A stretch of 64,000 nt of DNA from Paraburkholderia bannensis NBRC 103871 (lineage in GTDB: Bacteria > Pseudomonadota > Gammaproteobacteria > Burkholderiales > Burkholderiaceae), in NCBI RefSeq assembly GCF_000685015.1, contig NZ_BAYA01000009.1:186001-250000 (forward strand), in the 5' to 3' direction. Position numbers and translations under genes: made by a program. This document shows, piece after piece, positions 36,825-45,952 of the stretch; position 1 is the stretch's first letter; every line of letters begins with the position of its first letter. The notes under the pieces were generated by a model. The model made no database searches. It was not told the DNA's origin and was given only the letters and a program-made list of their open reading frames with translations.

Positions 36825-38594
36825 TCACTGCGCGGATGGCCTGGGCGAAGGCGCGGGCGCGAACCACGTCTCGCAGTGGCGCAGCAGGCCGTGCAAGTCC
36901 GATCCAGTACGGCCGCGCGCGCAGATATAACCGTCGGGCCGCACGAGATAGAACGCGGGACGCGTGCGCCCGTACGCGTCGCCCAGCGACGGCGCGCCCT
37001 CGCCCGCGAGCGGCGCTTCGCCTTCTTCGAGATCCGCGAGCCACCAGACCCGCACGGCTTGCGGCAACGCGTGCTCGACGGACTCGGCGAAATGACGCAA
37101 TGCGTCAGCGCCGTTGCCTTTCGCGCCGACAGAACCGCTTGCGCCAGTCGCCCCCGTCGCACCCGTCGCTCCATTCGCGGCCCCCACCTCCATCGCGCCA
37201 TGTCCGGCCGCGTCGGCGGCACGCACCGTATCGGCGTCCACCAGCAGGAACAGCGAAAAGCTCCCCGGGTCGTGCAGATCGAAAATGCGGCCCTTGCCCG
37301 GCGCCTTGCCAAGCGGCCCATCGATCACGCGCACACAGGCGTCGGGCGCGCGCTCGCCCGCGCGCGGGCCGCCGTCCAGCACGCGCTCCAGCGTCAATGG
37401 ACTGCGCCGATACTGGATCGACAACTCGCTCACCGCCTGACGCGCTGCATCGCGCAACGGCCCGAGCGCGACCAGCGCCGGCATCACGCGCTCGCGCAGC
37501 AGCTTGAGCGGGCCATGATCGGCCTCGACGAGTTGCGTCATGAAGCTCGTCTGGCGCAGCACGATGCGCTCGATCGGCGAACGCTCGGCGTGATAGGTGT
37601 CGAGCAGCCGCTCGGGCGCGCCGCCCAGCACGCGCGCGAGTTTCCAGCCCAGATTGAACGCCTCCTGAATGCCGGTGTTCATGCCCTGCGCGCCCGCCGG
37701 GCTGTGCACATGCGCGGCGTCGCCCACGAAGAACACGCGCTCCATGCGCAGAAACCGCACCATGCGGCTATTGATGCGGAAGTACGACGCCCAGCGCATA
37801 TCGGCAATCGAGACCGGATGATGCACGCGCCGCTCGACCACCGAGCGGCACTCTTCGAGCGTCGGCACCGGGATCGTGCCTTCGGGCGCGGCCGGCAGCA
37901 TCGTCTTGTGATCGGCGATCAGGCGATAGCGGCCATGCCCGTACGGAAACAGCGCCGCCAGCCCATCGCCCGAGGCGAACACGTGGAATTCGTCGTCGGA
38001 CCAGGGCGTGCTCGCTTCGATATCGGCCAGCAGGAACGATTGCGCGAGCGTCTCGCCCTCGAACTGCATGTTCAGGCGATGGCGCACGGTACTGTGCGCG
38101 CCGTCGGCGGCGACCAGGTAGGCGCAGCGCAGCGCTTCGACGCGGCCATTGGCGCAACGCACATCGGCGCTGATGCCCGCCGCGCCTTGATGCAGCTCCA
38201 GCAACTCGCAGCCGCGTTCGACCTCGACGCCGAAGGTCGCTAGCTGCGCGGCGAGAATGCGTTCGGTTTCGGTCTGGTCGAGAAACAGCAGGTACGGATA
38301 ACGTGTGAACAGCGGATCGAAGTCGAGCCGCGCGCGGCGCTGCCCATTCGAATAGAGATTGGCGACGTGCGCGCGATGGCCGCGCGCGAGAAAGGGCTCG
38401 ACGATACGATGCTGCTCGAAGAGTTCGAGCGTGCGCGCCTGGATGCCGATGGCGCGCGAATGACGTGCGGGCTCGTGCGCGCGATCGATCAGGCGAACCG
38501 GAATGCGCGCGCGGGCGAGGCTCAGTGCAGCAGCGAGACCGGTTGGTCCCGCGCCGACGATGAGCACGGACGGCTGGGAAAAAACCTCGGTCAT
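36825..38594 (-). CDS. FAD-dependent aromatic monooxygenase (PheA/MhpA-type flavoprotein hydroxylase)
   Basis: This 589-residue protein starts at 38594, with GGAGG five bases upstream (better than the MEVC start at 38606). FAD motifs: VGAGPTGLAAALSLARA (GxGxxG), YLVAADGAHSTVRHRL (DG motif), and FFVGDAAHVHSPAGAQGMNTGIQ (GD motif). The C-terminal thioredoxin-like domain (about 430-589) is typical of phenol hydroxylase-like enzymes, but it carries an inserted Gly-Ala-Thr repeat tract (ATGATGATGASG). It probably hydroxylates an aromatic or polyketide substrate with NAD(P)H and O2; the substrate is not predictable. It is convergent with fdsD, 24 bases apart, and not part of the fds operon. Confidence 0.88.
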   Translation of the reverse strand: MTEVFSQPSVLIVGAGPTGLAAALSLARARIPVRLIDRAHEPARHSRAIGIQARTLELFEQHRIVEPFLARGHRAHVANLYSNGQRRARLDFDPLFTRYPYLLFLDQTETERILAAQLATFGVEVERGCELLELHQGAAGISADVRCANGRVEALRCAYLVAADGAHSTVRHRLNMQFEGETLAQSFLLADIEASTPWSDDEFHVFASGDGLAALFPYGHGRYRLIADHKTMLPAAPEGTIPVPTLEECRSVVERRVHHPVSIADMRWASYFRINSRMVRFLRMERVFFVGDAAHVHSPAGAQGMNTGIQEAFNLGWKLARVLGGAPERLLDTYHAERSPIERIVLRQTSFMTQLVEADHGPLKLLRERVMPALVALGPLRDAARQAVSELSIQYRRSPLTLERVLDGGPRAGERAPDACVRVIDGPLGKAPGKGRIFDLHDPGSFSLFLLVDADTVRAADAAGHGAMEVGAANGATGATGATGASGSVGAKGNGADALRHFAESVEHALPQAVRVWWLADLEEGEAPLAGEGAPSLGDAYGRTRPAFYLVRPDGYICARGRTGSDLHGLLRHCETWFAPAPSPRPSAQ

Positions 38595-38958
38595 GCAGAC
38601 CTCCATGCGGCCGACATGAACCGTAGTGTACGCCCGCTATCCGCGTGGCCGGCCCTGCCCTGGCGCTGTGCTCAGGTATGTCCTCAAGCTGGGCGCATCG
38701 GAAAGATCGCGGCCGATTGCGCGATGGCGACCGTACCCGGAGCCCACCCGCTGTGCCCTCTCTATACCCCATGGGCGTGATCGTGCGGATCGTCGGCGCT
38801 CATCGGCTGATCTTGGGCCGTCGGGATGCGGGCTCAATGCGGGGTTCCGGCTGCCTGGCCAGTGAATAGGGTCAAGCTTCCACAGCCCGATTACGGAACG
38901 CCTGCGCGAGTGTGGGAAAATGCCGCCTTTAGATCTCCCACGTATTTGCCTTTCGGTC
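38595..38958. other. 364-base intergenic region between divergent monooxygenase and TPR genes
   Basis: I see no gene, RNA or strong hairpin here. It presumably carries promoters for both flanking genes; no regulator gene is adjacent. Confidence 0.4.
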
Positions 38959-40869
38959 ATGGAACAGGTTTTTGTCCGCGCGTTCGCCGCACATCGCGAC
39001 GGCCGGCTGGAGGACGCCGAGCGCGGTTACCGCGCGACGCTCGCCGCCGATCCCGTGCACGTCGATGCGCTGCACATGCTCGGCGTGCTGCGGCATCAAA
39101 AGGGCCAGCACGCCGAAGCCGCGGATCTCGTGCGCCGGGCCGTCGACCTGCGTCCCGAGGACGCCGCGCTCCAGTTGAACCTCGGCAACGCGCTGAAGGC
39201 GATGGGCGAGCTCGACAACGCGATCGAGCGCTTTCGCAATGCGCTCACGCTCGCGCCCACGTTCGCGCTCGCGCACTACAACCTCGGCAACGCCTATGCG
39301 GCGATCGGCCGCCACGAGGACGCGATGTACGCGTTCGAGCACGCGGTGCGCCTGCAGCCGGGCGACGCGTCGTCGCACAACAACCTGGGCAACGCGCTGC
39401 ACGCGCTGGGCCGTCACGCCGAAGCCGCCGAATCGTTCCGCCGCGCGCTGAAGATCCGTCCCGGCCACGCTGGCGCGCACAACAACCTCGGTATGGCCCT
39501 CAATGCGCTCGGCGACAGCGCGGGCGCGGTCGAGCACTTCCAGAAGGCGCTGCGCGCGCAGCCGCGCTTCGTCGCTGCGCATTTCAACCTGGCGAACACG
39601 CTCGACGCGACCGGCTATCACGCGCACGCCGTGGCGGGCTACGAAGAAGCGCTTGCGCTGCAGCCGCAGTTCCCGCCCGCCCTGTTCGGCCTTGGCAATG
39701 CGCTCGCGGCGCTCGGTCGGCATGACGAAGCAATCGCGGCCTATGAGCGCGCCATCGGCCTCGATCCGAAGTTTTCGCTTGCGTGGCTCGCACTCGGCAC
39801 GGCGCAGCACGCGCTCGGCCGTCATGCCGCCGCGCTGCGCGCCTTCGACGAGGCCCTGCGCGCCCGGCCGGATCTCGCCGCCGCGCACCTGAACCGCTCG
39901 CTCACCTGGCTCACGCTCGGCGACTTCCGGCGCGGCCTGCCCGAATACGAATGGCGACTCGATCCGACTTCGCGCGACGTCGGCTTCAGCGCGCTCGGTC
40001 TGCCCTCGCGCACCAGCGCGCCGGTGCCCACCTGCGCGCAAGGCGTGCCGCGCTGGCGCGGCGAGCCGCTCGGCGAGCGCACGCTGTTGATCCACGCTGA
40101 ACAGGGTTTCGGCGACACGTTGCAGTTCGTGCGCTTCGTGCCGTCGGTGATCGCGCTCGCGCAGGCAGGCACGCGCATCGTGCTCGAAGTGCAGGCGCCG
40201 CTCGTGCCGCTGATCGCGCCCGCTGCGCACGCGGCGCGCATCACGCTGGTCGCCCAGGGCGCGCCGCGCCCGCAGGCCGATCTGCAATGCCCCCTGCTGT
40301 CGCTGCCACTCGTGCTCGGCACGACCTTCGACGCCCTGCCCGCGCCCATGCCTTACCTCGCCGCCCCCACCGCGTACCGCCGCAAATGGCGCGGCTCGCT
40401 CGGCGGCCAGGCGCGGCGCAAGATCGGCCTCGCGTGGTCGGGCCGCATTCATAAGCATGAAAACCGCAGCATGCCGCTGGCCGCACTCGAACCGCTGTTC
40501 GCGCTCGACGGCATTGACTGGATCGTGCTGCAACCTCAATTGACCGACGCCGAGCATGCCGCGCTCGACGTGCATCCGCGCGCTCGCTCGATCCATCGGC
40601 TGGGCGAGAAGCTCGCCGATTTCGCGGACACCGCCGCCGTGATCGAGCGGCTCGACGCAGTGGTCTCCATCGATACGTCGATTGCCCACCTTGCCGGTGC
40701 GCTCGACGCCAGGCTCTGGCTGATGTTGCCGTTCGCCGCCGACTGGCGCTGGTTCGCCAATACCGATGCCAGCCCCTGGTATCCGCGCGCGCGGCTCGTG
40801 CGCCAGCCGCGCCCGGGTGCGTGGGACGAAGTCGTCGCCCAGGTCGCCAGCGCCTTGCGCGAAGGCTGA
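38959..40869 (+). CDS. TPR protein with C-terminal glycosyltransferase-like (GT9-related) domain
   Basis: This 636-residue protein starts MEQVFVRAFAAHRDGRLEDA. Residues ~1-320 are nine or so consecutive tetratricopeptide repeats (pattern NLGNALHALGRHAEAAESFRRALKIRP split by helices). Residues ~365-636 form a Rossmann-type domain related to heptosyltransferase-like proteins: LIHAEQGFGDTLQFVRF, IGLAWSGRIHKHENRSM, VVSIDTSIAHLAGAL and SPWYPRARLVRQP. Such fusions are common in Burkholderiales and may act in protein O-glycosylation or polysaccharide assembly, but no acceptor is known here. No signal peptide. A paralogue lies at 61212-62960. An in-frame 13-residue upstream extension is less likely. 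Confidence 0.85.
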   Translation: MEQVFVRAFAAHRDGRLEDAERGYRATLAADPVHVDALHMLGVLRHQKGQHAEAADLVRRAVDLRPEDAALQLNLGNALKAMGELDNAIERFRNALTLAPTFALAHYNLGNAYAAIGRHEDAMYAFEHAVRLQPGDASSHNNLGNALHALGRHAEAAESFRRALKIRPGHAGAHNNLGMALNALGDSAGAVEHFQKALRAQPRFVAAHFNLANTLDATGYHAHAVAGYEEALALQPQFPPALFGLGNALAALGRHDEAIAAYERAIGLDPKFSLAWLALGTAQHALGRHAAALRAFDEALRARPDLAAAHLNRSLTWLTLGDFRRGLPEYEWRLDPTSRDVGFSALGLPSRTSAPVPTCAQGVPRWRGEPLGERTLLIHAEQGFGDTLQFVRFVPSVIALAQAGTRIVLEVQAPLVPLIAPAAHAARITLVAQGAPRPQADLQCPLLSLPLVLGTTFDALPAPMPYLAAPTAYRRKWRGSLGGQARRKIGLAWSGRIHKHENRSMPLAALEPLFALDGIDWIVLQPQLTDAEHAALDVHPRARSIHRLGEKLADFADTAAVIERLDAVVSIDTSIAHLAGALDARLWLMLPFAADWRWFANTDASPWYPRARLVRQPRPGAWDEVVAQVASALREG

Positions 40870-40906
40870 CACGCTTGCGGGCGCAAGGCCGCCGCCAACA
40901 CGCCAG

Positions 40907-40944
40907 ACGTAAAAAAACCCGCATCGCTGCGGGTTTTTTTACGT
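40907..40944. terminator. Bidirectional intrinsic terminator
   Basis: A perfect 17-base stem (40907-40923 with 40928-40944), four-base loop TCGC, with seven A and seven T inside the arms. It serves both the TPR gene (plus) and the MFS gene (minus). Confidence 0.93.
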
Positions 40945-40957
40945 CGTTGTGCGTCGT

Positions 40958-42253
40958 TCAGACCGTCTTGTACTGGTTGCGCGCTTCGGCGGTGCGATAG
41001 AGCACGAGCGTCGCGATCAGCCCGCAGATGCCCGCGACGCCCATCCACGCACCCGGTGCGGCCTTGTTGCCGCTCACGTGAATCAGGTAGGTCGAGATGG
41101 CCGGCGTGAAGCCGCCGATGGTGGTCGCAAGGCTGTAGGCCAGCGAGAAACCGGCCGTGCGCACATCGGCGGGCATGACTTCGGTCAGCGCCACGACCAT
41201 CGCGCCGTTGTAGCAGCCATAGAGGAACGAGAGCCACAGCTCGACCATCAGCAGGCGCGCGAACGACGGATCGGCGACGAGCCATTGCACCGCCGGATAC
41301 GCGGTCAGGATCGTGAGAATCGTGAAGGTGAGCAGCACGGGACGACGGCCGATGCGATCGGAAATCGCGCCCGACACTGGCAGCCAGAACAGATTCGACA
41401 AGCCGATGCAGACCGTCACGACGAGCGTATCGAGCTCGCCCATCTTGAGCACTTCCTTGCCGAAGGTCGGCGTGTAGGCCGTGATCATGTAGAACGACAC
41501 CGTCGTCATGATGACCATGCCCATGCCGCCCAGCACGATGCCCCAGTTCTGCATCATCGACGCCATGATTTCGCGGATCGACGGGCGATGCTTCTTCTTC
41601 GCGAATTCCTCGGTTTCCTGCAGCGAGCGACGGATCAGGAACAGGAACGGCACGATCAGGCAGCCGATGATGAACGGCACGCGCCAGCCCCAAGCGGTCA
41701 TTTCCTCGACCGGCAGCAAGCGGTGCAGCAGCACGCCCAGCAGCGCCGCGAAGATCACGGCAACCTGCTGGCTGCCCGACTGCCAGGACACGTAGAAGCC
41801 CTTGTTGCCCTTGGTCGCGATCTCCGAAAGATAGACCGATACGCCGCCCAGCTCCACGCCCGCCGAGAAGCCCTGCAACAGCCGCCCGCACAGCACGAGC
41901 ACGGGCGCGAGCACGCCGATGGTCGCGTAACCCGGCACGACGGCGACGGCGAGCGTGCCGAGCGCCATCAGGCCGAGCGTCAGGATGAGCCCCTTGCGCC
42001 GGCCGTGATGGTCGATATACGCGCCGAGGATGATCGCCCCGAGCGGACGCACGAGAAAGCCTGCGCCGAACACGGACAGCGCGAGCATCAGCGAGGCGAA
42101 CGCGTTGTTGCTCGGGAAGTAGGTCTTGGCAATCGCCGAGGCGTAATAGCCGTAGACCATGAAGTCGTACATTTCCAGGAAGTTGCCGCTGACGACGCGA
42201 AACACCGTGCGGAACTTCGATTCGCTGGAAGAAGCGTGGGTCGCTGTGGACAT
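40958..42253 (-). CDS. MFS transporter, metabolite:H+ symporter family (citrate/tricarballylate-like)
   Basis: This 431-residue protein begins [20 protein letters not shown]. It has about twelve hydrophobic segments; the family-typical [14 protein letters not shown] opens helix 1, and the loop 2-3 motif is [41 protein letters not shown] closely resembles citrate/tricarballylate/alpha-ketoglutarate symporters, so a di- or tricarboxylate substrate is likely. There is no catabolic gene beside it to narrow this. A 14-residue in-frame extension upstream was rejected. It is expressed alone and ends at the bidirectional terminator. Confidence 0.88.
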   Translation of the reverse strand: MSTATHASSSESKFRTVFRVVSGNFLEMYDFMVYGYYASAIAKTYFPSNNAFASLMLALSVFGAGFLVRPLGAIILGAYIDHHGRRKGLILTLGLMALGTLAVAVVPGYATIGVLAPVLVLCGRLLQGFSAGVELGGVSVYLSEIATKGNKGFYVSWQSGSQQVAVIFAALLGVLLHRLLPVEEMTAWGWRVPFIIGCLIVPFLFLIRRSLQETEEFAKKKHRPSIREIMASMMQNWGIVLGGMGMVIMTTVSFYMITAYTPTFGKEVLKMGELDTLVVTVCIGLSNLFWLPVSGAISDRIGRRPVLLTFTILTILTAYPAVQWLVADPSFARLLMVELWLSFLYGCYNGAMVVALTEVMPADVRTAGFSLAYSLATTIGGFTPAISTYLIHVSGNKAAPGAWMGVAGICGLIATLVLYRTAEARNQYKTV

Positions 42254-42632
42254 GACGATCTCTGAAGGATTGCCGGCCGTCTGGCCCAGACACACGCGCG
42301 TGACTGAGCTAGACGGCCTGACTGTGAAACATGAGGTGAAGCACGAAACATCGATGCGCGCCGTTGCGCCTGGGCCTCGCGCGCGCGGGCGCTCATTATC
42401 CTGCTCGCTTCCAGGGTCAGAAATCCGGGTAAGACCTGAGCACAGTTAGCTAACGCCCGCCAACTTCGCGCTATTATTTCTATTTGCTTTCAAATAAGCC
42501 CGCCGCCGGGCGGTTCGCATGGCGGTGCCTATCATGCACAATAGTCCATCGATGCTGCCCGTTTCGGCGAATTCGCCGGGTGTGTGACGGGCCGCACCCG
42601 CAGCAGACCTTTTCCGCAAAACCGACGCCCGC
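42254..42632. other. 379-base intergenic region between MFS and GNAT genes (divergent)
   Basis: Nothing coding is supported. A locally AT-richer patch near 42465-42500 could contain promoter elements, but no convincing pair was found. Confidence 0.4.
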
Positions 42633-43181
42633 ATGTCCACCGCCGCTACCCTCACCCTGCGACCGGCCACGCTCGCCGATGCCCCGCTACTCGCCGCCAT
42701 GCACGCCGCAAGCTGGCAGGCCACCTATCGGCAGTTGCTACCGGCTGCCTTCCTCGAAAGCGAAGTCAACGCAGAGCGGGCGGCCTACTGGCGCGCGCGC
42801 ATGGAGGCGCCTGGCGCGCAGCGCCGTCTGGTGCTGATCGCCGAACTCGGTGCGCCCGGTGCCGAGCCGACACCCGTTGGTTTCGTGTGTGTCGAACGCC
42901 AGCCCGAATCGCAGTGGGGCGTGCTGCTCGACAATCTGCATGCGTTGCCCGCGCATCAGGGAATCGGCGTGGGCAAGCGGCTCATGGCGGCCGCCCAGGC
43001 ATGGGCACGCCAGCAGGGCGAGAGCCAGCTCTATCTGTACGTGCTCGACGGCAACACGCCGGCGATCGCTTTCTATGAGCGACAAGGCTGGGAGTTTTCG
43101 GGCTCCGAACCCGATCGCATGGGCGGCGTCGACATCACGGCGCTGCGCTACGTCTACCGGCTCGCCGGCCGCCAGACGTAA
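42633..43181 (+). CDS. GNAT family N-acetyltransferase
   Basis: This 182-residue protein begins MSTAATLTLRPATLADAPLL. The GNAT fold is visible: beta-strand VGFVCVER, then NLHALPAHQGIGVGKRLMAAAQAWA, which contains the acetyl-CoA pyrophosphate loop (Q/R-x-x-G-x-G/A as HQGIGVG), and the C-terminal YVLDGNTPAIAFYERQGWEFSG. It transfers an acetyl group from acetyl-CoA to an amine; the substrate could be a small molecule or a protein N-terminus. It stands alone with no helpful neighbours. The start has no strong ribosome site but matches the beginning of the conserved domain. Confidence 0.88.
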   Translation: MSTAATLTLRPATLADAPLLAAMHAASWQATYRQLLPAAFLESEVNAERAAYWRARMEAPGAQRRLVLIAELGAPGAEPTPVGFVCVERQPESQWGVLLDNLHALPAHQGIGVGKRLMAAAQAWARQQGESQLYLYVLDGNTPAIAFYERQGWEFSGSEPDRMGGVDITALRYVYRLAGRQT

Positions 43182-43229
43182 GCCTGCGCTTCGCTCGCAC
43201 GGTGGACGTGCTGCATTGGCCCGGCTATC

Positions 43230-43255
43230 GGCCGTCTATCCGGGCCGTCTATCCG
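43230..43255 (+). repeat. Two tandem copies of a 13-base repeat
   Basis: GGCCGTCTATCCG occurs at 43230-43242 and again, directly adjoining, at 43243-43255. It lies ~180 bases upstream of the unknown Ala/Pro-rich gene and just before a TACAAT box (43265-43270). Confidence 0.85.
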
Positions 43256-43436
43256 TACAGAGACTACAATTCCCGTCAATTTTTCAGACGTTTCCGATGG
43301 ATTGCCGGGCGTCGGATCTTCAGAATCAACGGTCGAACATCCGATTCCCGAATAGCGCGCCGCCCGCTGAGGGGTGGCGCGCCTTTCGAACACCACCGTT
43401 TCTGGTGCCCCGCCACAGCAAGGCAGCGAGAGATCC

Positions 43437-44792
43437 ATGTCAACTTTTCCGTTAGTTCAGGTGGAAGGCGCACTCGCAATGCCACACATGCGCCCGCTCA
43501 ACCGCGTTCCACCGCCATTCGGCCGCGAATGGTCACTCATGCCTTCGCAGTTCAGCCTGCGTACCGAACTTCACGCGCTCTACGCAGCATTCCTGCGCAC
43601 CATCTGCCTGAGCGCGGAAGCCTTCCGCCAGGCCTATCGCTGGGATCGCCAGCCGCGCGCCGCAGCCGAACCGCCGCGCCCCGCCGCCGCGCCGGTCGGC
43701 GCTGCAATGAACGCCGCACAGGCCCAGCAAGCCGCTGCCGAAGCCCTCGGCGCTCGCACGGCGGGTGCTACGAAAATGGCGCAAGCGGTTCAGCGTGCGC
43801 AAGGTGCTCCGGCCGCACGCACGCCACCACCGTCGCACAAGCTCACAGCCAGCGCCGTCGCCATCGGCAGCGCGGCATTGCTCGCATGGATCGTCGCCAG
43901 TCATACGCAAGTCCGCGACGATAAAGGCCAGTCCACCCTGCGTGCGTCCGCCAGCCCGGCTGCGAAGGCCGATACGCACTCCTCATCGCGCCTCGCCGAC
44001 GAACGCGCACTGCATGACCGCTCGATCTCGGGGGTCATCGAAGGCCCGAAAACCGCCGCCCCCGCCGCCGCCATCCCCGCCGCCATCCCGGATGCGAGCC
44101 ATGAACAAGGCGTCGCGATCAGTTCGGCGGTCGTGGCCCAGCGGGCGATGCCAGTGCCTTCGCCTACGACGGCGGCTACCGCTTCCACGGCCACACCAAT
44201 CGTCGCGCCGGGTACCGTGCGGGACGCCGCGCCGCAAGCCGCGCCAGTCCAACGCCCGGAACTGATCGCGACCGCGCCCGCCGCCACTGCGGCACCCGCC
44301 GTTACGCGGGGCAAGGACGCCACGTCAGCGCTCGCTGCTGCGCCTGCAACCGCGAAGCGTCCCGACTTCGCAATGCGTGCGCACACCGGCAAGCCCGTGC
44401 AAAGCACGTTCAAACCCAGGGCCGCTGGCGAGAAGCGCACCGCCAGGTCGCACCAGGCGATCACTCAGGCGACAAGCACAACGAAGGCAACCAGAGCCGC
44501 AGAACAGGCGGCGCGCGATATAGGTAGCCGCCACGCGGTGCACGAATTCGCGCCGCACCGCAGCGCGCCGATCGTCACGACCCAGCGCACCCACGGCATG
44601 TATTCAGAAGCCGCTGAGTATTCGCCGCATCAATTCGCAGCGGACTCCAGCGACGAATACGCGTCCCTCACGACTTATGCGAACACGCGCGCAGCGCCGC
44701 ACCGCGCCCCGGTTGCCGCTGACAGCACGGATTGGGTCAATCATGTCGCGCAACGCCGCGTGACTGAAGTGCCTGATCACTTCGAAAAGTAA
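43437..44792 (+). CDS. Ala/Pro-rich single-pass membrane protein of unknown function
   Basis: I do not recognise this 451-residue protein. The N-terminal ~135 residues look cytoplasmic, with a helical ELHALYAAFLRTICLSAEAF and then a low-complexity Ala/Gln stretch. One transmembrane segment follows (about 136-155, LTASAVAIGSAALLAWIVAS). The remaining ~295 residues are Ala/Thr/Pro-rich and probably disordered, ending in a Tyr/His/Asp-containing tail (MYSEAAEYSPHQFAAD). The topology resembles TonB/FtsN-like proteins that span the periplasm, but no such domain is visible. GAGAG precedes the ATG at 43437, and a strong terminator follows, so it is very likely expressed. The in-frame stretch upstream of 43437 is excluded. 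Confidence 0.7.
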   Translation: MSTFPLVQVEGALAMPHMRPLNRVPPPFGREWSLMPSQFSLRTELHALYAAFLRTICLSAEAFRQAYRWDRQPRAAAEPPRPAAAPVGAAMNAAQAQQAAAEALGARTAGATKMAQAVQRAQGAPAARTPPPSHKLTASAVAIGSAALLAWIVASHTQVRDDKGQSTLRASASPAAKADTHSSSRLADERALHDRSISGVIEGPKTAAPAAAIPAAIPDASHEQGVAISSAVVAQRAMPVPSPTTAATASTATPIVAPGTVRDAAPQAAPVQRPELIATAPAATAAPAVTRGKDATSALAAAPATAKRPDFAMRAHTGKPVQSTFKPRAAGEKRTARSHQAITQATSTTKATRAAEQAARDIGSRHAVHEFAPHRSAPIVTTQRTHGMYSEAAEYSPHQFAADSSDEYASLTTYANTRAAPHRAPVAADSTDWVNHVAQRRVTEVPDHFEK

Positions 44793-44826
44793 GGTTCCCG
44801 AAGCAAAACCGGCAACCCGTCCCAAA

Positions 44827-44862
44827 GCAAAAGCCCGGCTCCTCGCCGGGCTTTTGCTTTTT
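44827..44862 (+). terminator. Intrinsic terminator after the Ala/Pro-rich gene
   Basis: A 13-base perfect stem (44827-44839 with 44845-44857) with a five-base loop, followed by a run of T. Confidence 0.92.
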
Positions 44863-44943
44863 GTCTCGCCTGGTGCGTTCGACTCGTCATCCCGACACAG
44901 AACGCCGCCCTGTGGACAGCGCCCCGCCGACCAGGTCTGATAT

Positions 44944-45666
44944 CTACCGACGCGAGCCAGGCAGGCCTTGCTCCGTTTCACGCTGAAGCTGATCGACCTG
45001 ATTCTGCAATTGACGCAATTGCGCTTGCGCCTGGATCTTCTCGGCATTGAGCGCGGCTGCGTTGCCCTGCACCTGGCGCTGATAGTCGTCCACGCGCGCC
45101 TGCTGCGTGCGCGCGACATCGATATCCGCCTGAAGTCGACGGGCACGATCTGCGTTGATCGCAATGACGCGCTCGATGAAGGCCTTTTGCGCCTCGATCT
45201 GCATGCGGCGGATTTCGACTTCGGCAAGACGCTGGGTCTGCTGCACGAAGTTTGCATAGATCGATTCCGCGCGTGCATCGTCCTGCGAACGGATCACACG
45301 CCAGAAGTGCTTGTCCTGGAACAGCACGACGTAGTACGTCATTTCCGGCGGATAGAAGAACAGGCTCGCCCCGTAGCTGGCGTTGTAGGTGGTGCGCAGC
45401 TCGACCAGTTGCGCATCGTGGATCAGTTGCATCAGCGTAGCGACGTCGCCCTGCGATGCGCCAGCCGTCGCCTGGTCGTCGGCCATGCCTGCAGGCGGCA
45501 AGGCATTCGCGGGCTGCGGCGTGAGACTGCCGAGCGCCGGGCGGCTGCCCGCCACCGGCGCGGCGTCGCTCGCGAGCGAGCCAGCCCATGCCGGCGCGCC
45601 CTGCTGCAAGAGGGTGATAACCGCGGCGGCCAGCAGGGCGCGCCGCAGCACAGTGGATTGCTTCAT
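44944..45666 (-). CDS. DUF2968 family secreted coiled-coil protein
   Basis: This 240-residue protein starts MKQSTVLRRALLAAAVITL. The signal peptide ends around APAWA before GSLAS. A low-complexity segment follows, then the DUF2968 core: LMQLIHDAQLVELRTTYNASYGASLFFYPPEMTYY split over strands, and VLFQDKHFWRVIRSQDDARA. The last ~100 residues are a long charged coiled coil (IEAQKAFIERVIAINADRAR onward). It is predicted periplasmic; the family is restricted mostly to Burkholderiales and has no known function. Convergent with the Ala/Pro-rich gene. Confidence 0.82.
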   Translation of the reverse strand: MKQSTVLRRALLAAAVITLLQQGAPAWAGSLASDAAPVAGSRPALGSLTPQPANALPPAGMADDQATAGASQGDVATLMQLIHDAQLVELRTTYNASYGASLFFYPPEMTYYVVLFQDKHFWRVIRSQDDARAESIYANFVQQTQRLAEVEIRRMQIEAQKAFIERVIAINADRARRLQADIDVARTQQARVDDYQRQVQGNAAALNAEKIQAQAQLRQLQNQVDQLQRETEQGLPGSRR

Positions 45667-45836
45667 GACTGCCTGTTCCGTTCAGGATTCCGAGTAACCG
45701 CTTATTATCGCCGCCCGAAAATCTCATAAACGCCGATTAATTTCGGATAACAGAAGAACGCGCGAAACCTGCGATTTCCTTGTCCGAAATCACCTACTTA
45801 ATCTTAGGAATTGTCGGAAGAGTCGTACGGGAAAAG

Positions 45837-45859
45837 AAAAAGGGGCGACGCCCCTTTTT
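45837..45859 (-). terminator. Intrinsic terminator after the glutamine-amidotransferase gene
   Basis: AAAAAGGGGC pairs with GCCCCTTTTT around a three-base loop; on the minus strand the T-run extends as TTTTTCTTTT. It lies ~95 bases past the stop at 45953. Confidence 0.85.
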
Positions 45860-45952
45860 CGGTGATGCCTTTGCGGTTGCCCTGCCTTGCTCGACGCTCG
45901 CGAAGTGTCGCGTCAGCAAACGTCAGGGGCGGTGAGAAACGGTCGGCACTGA

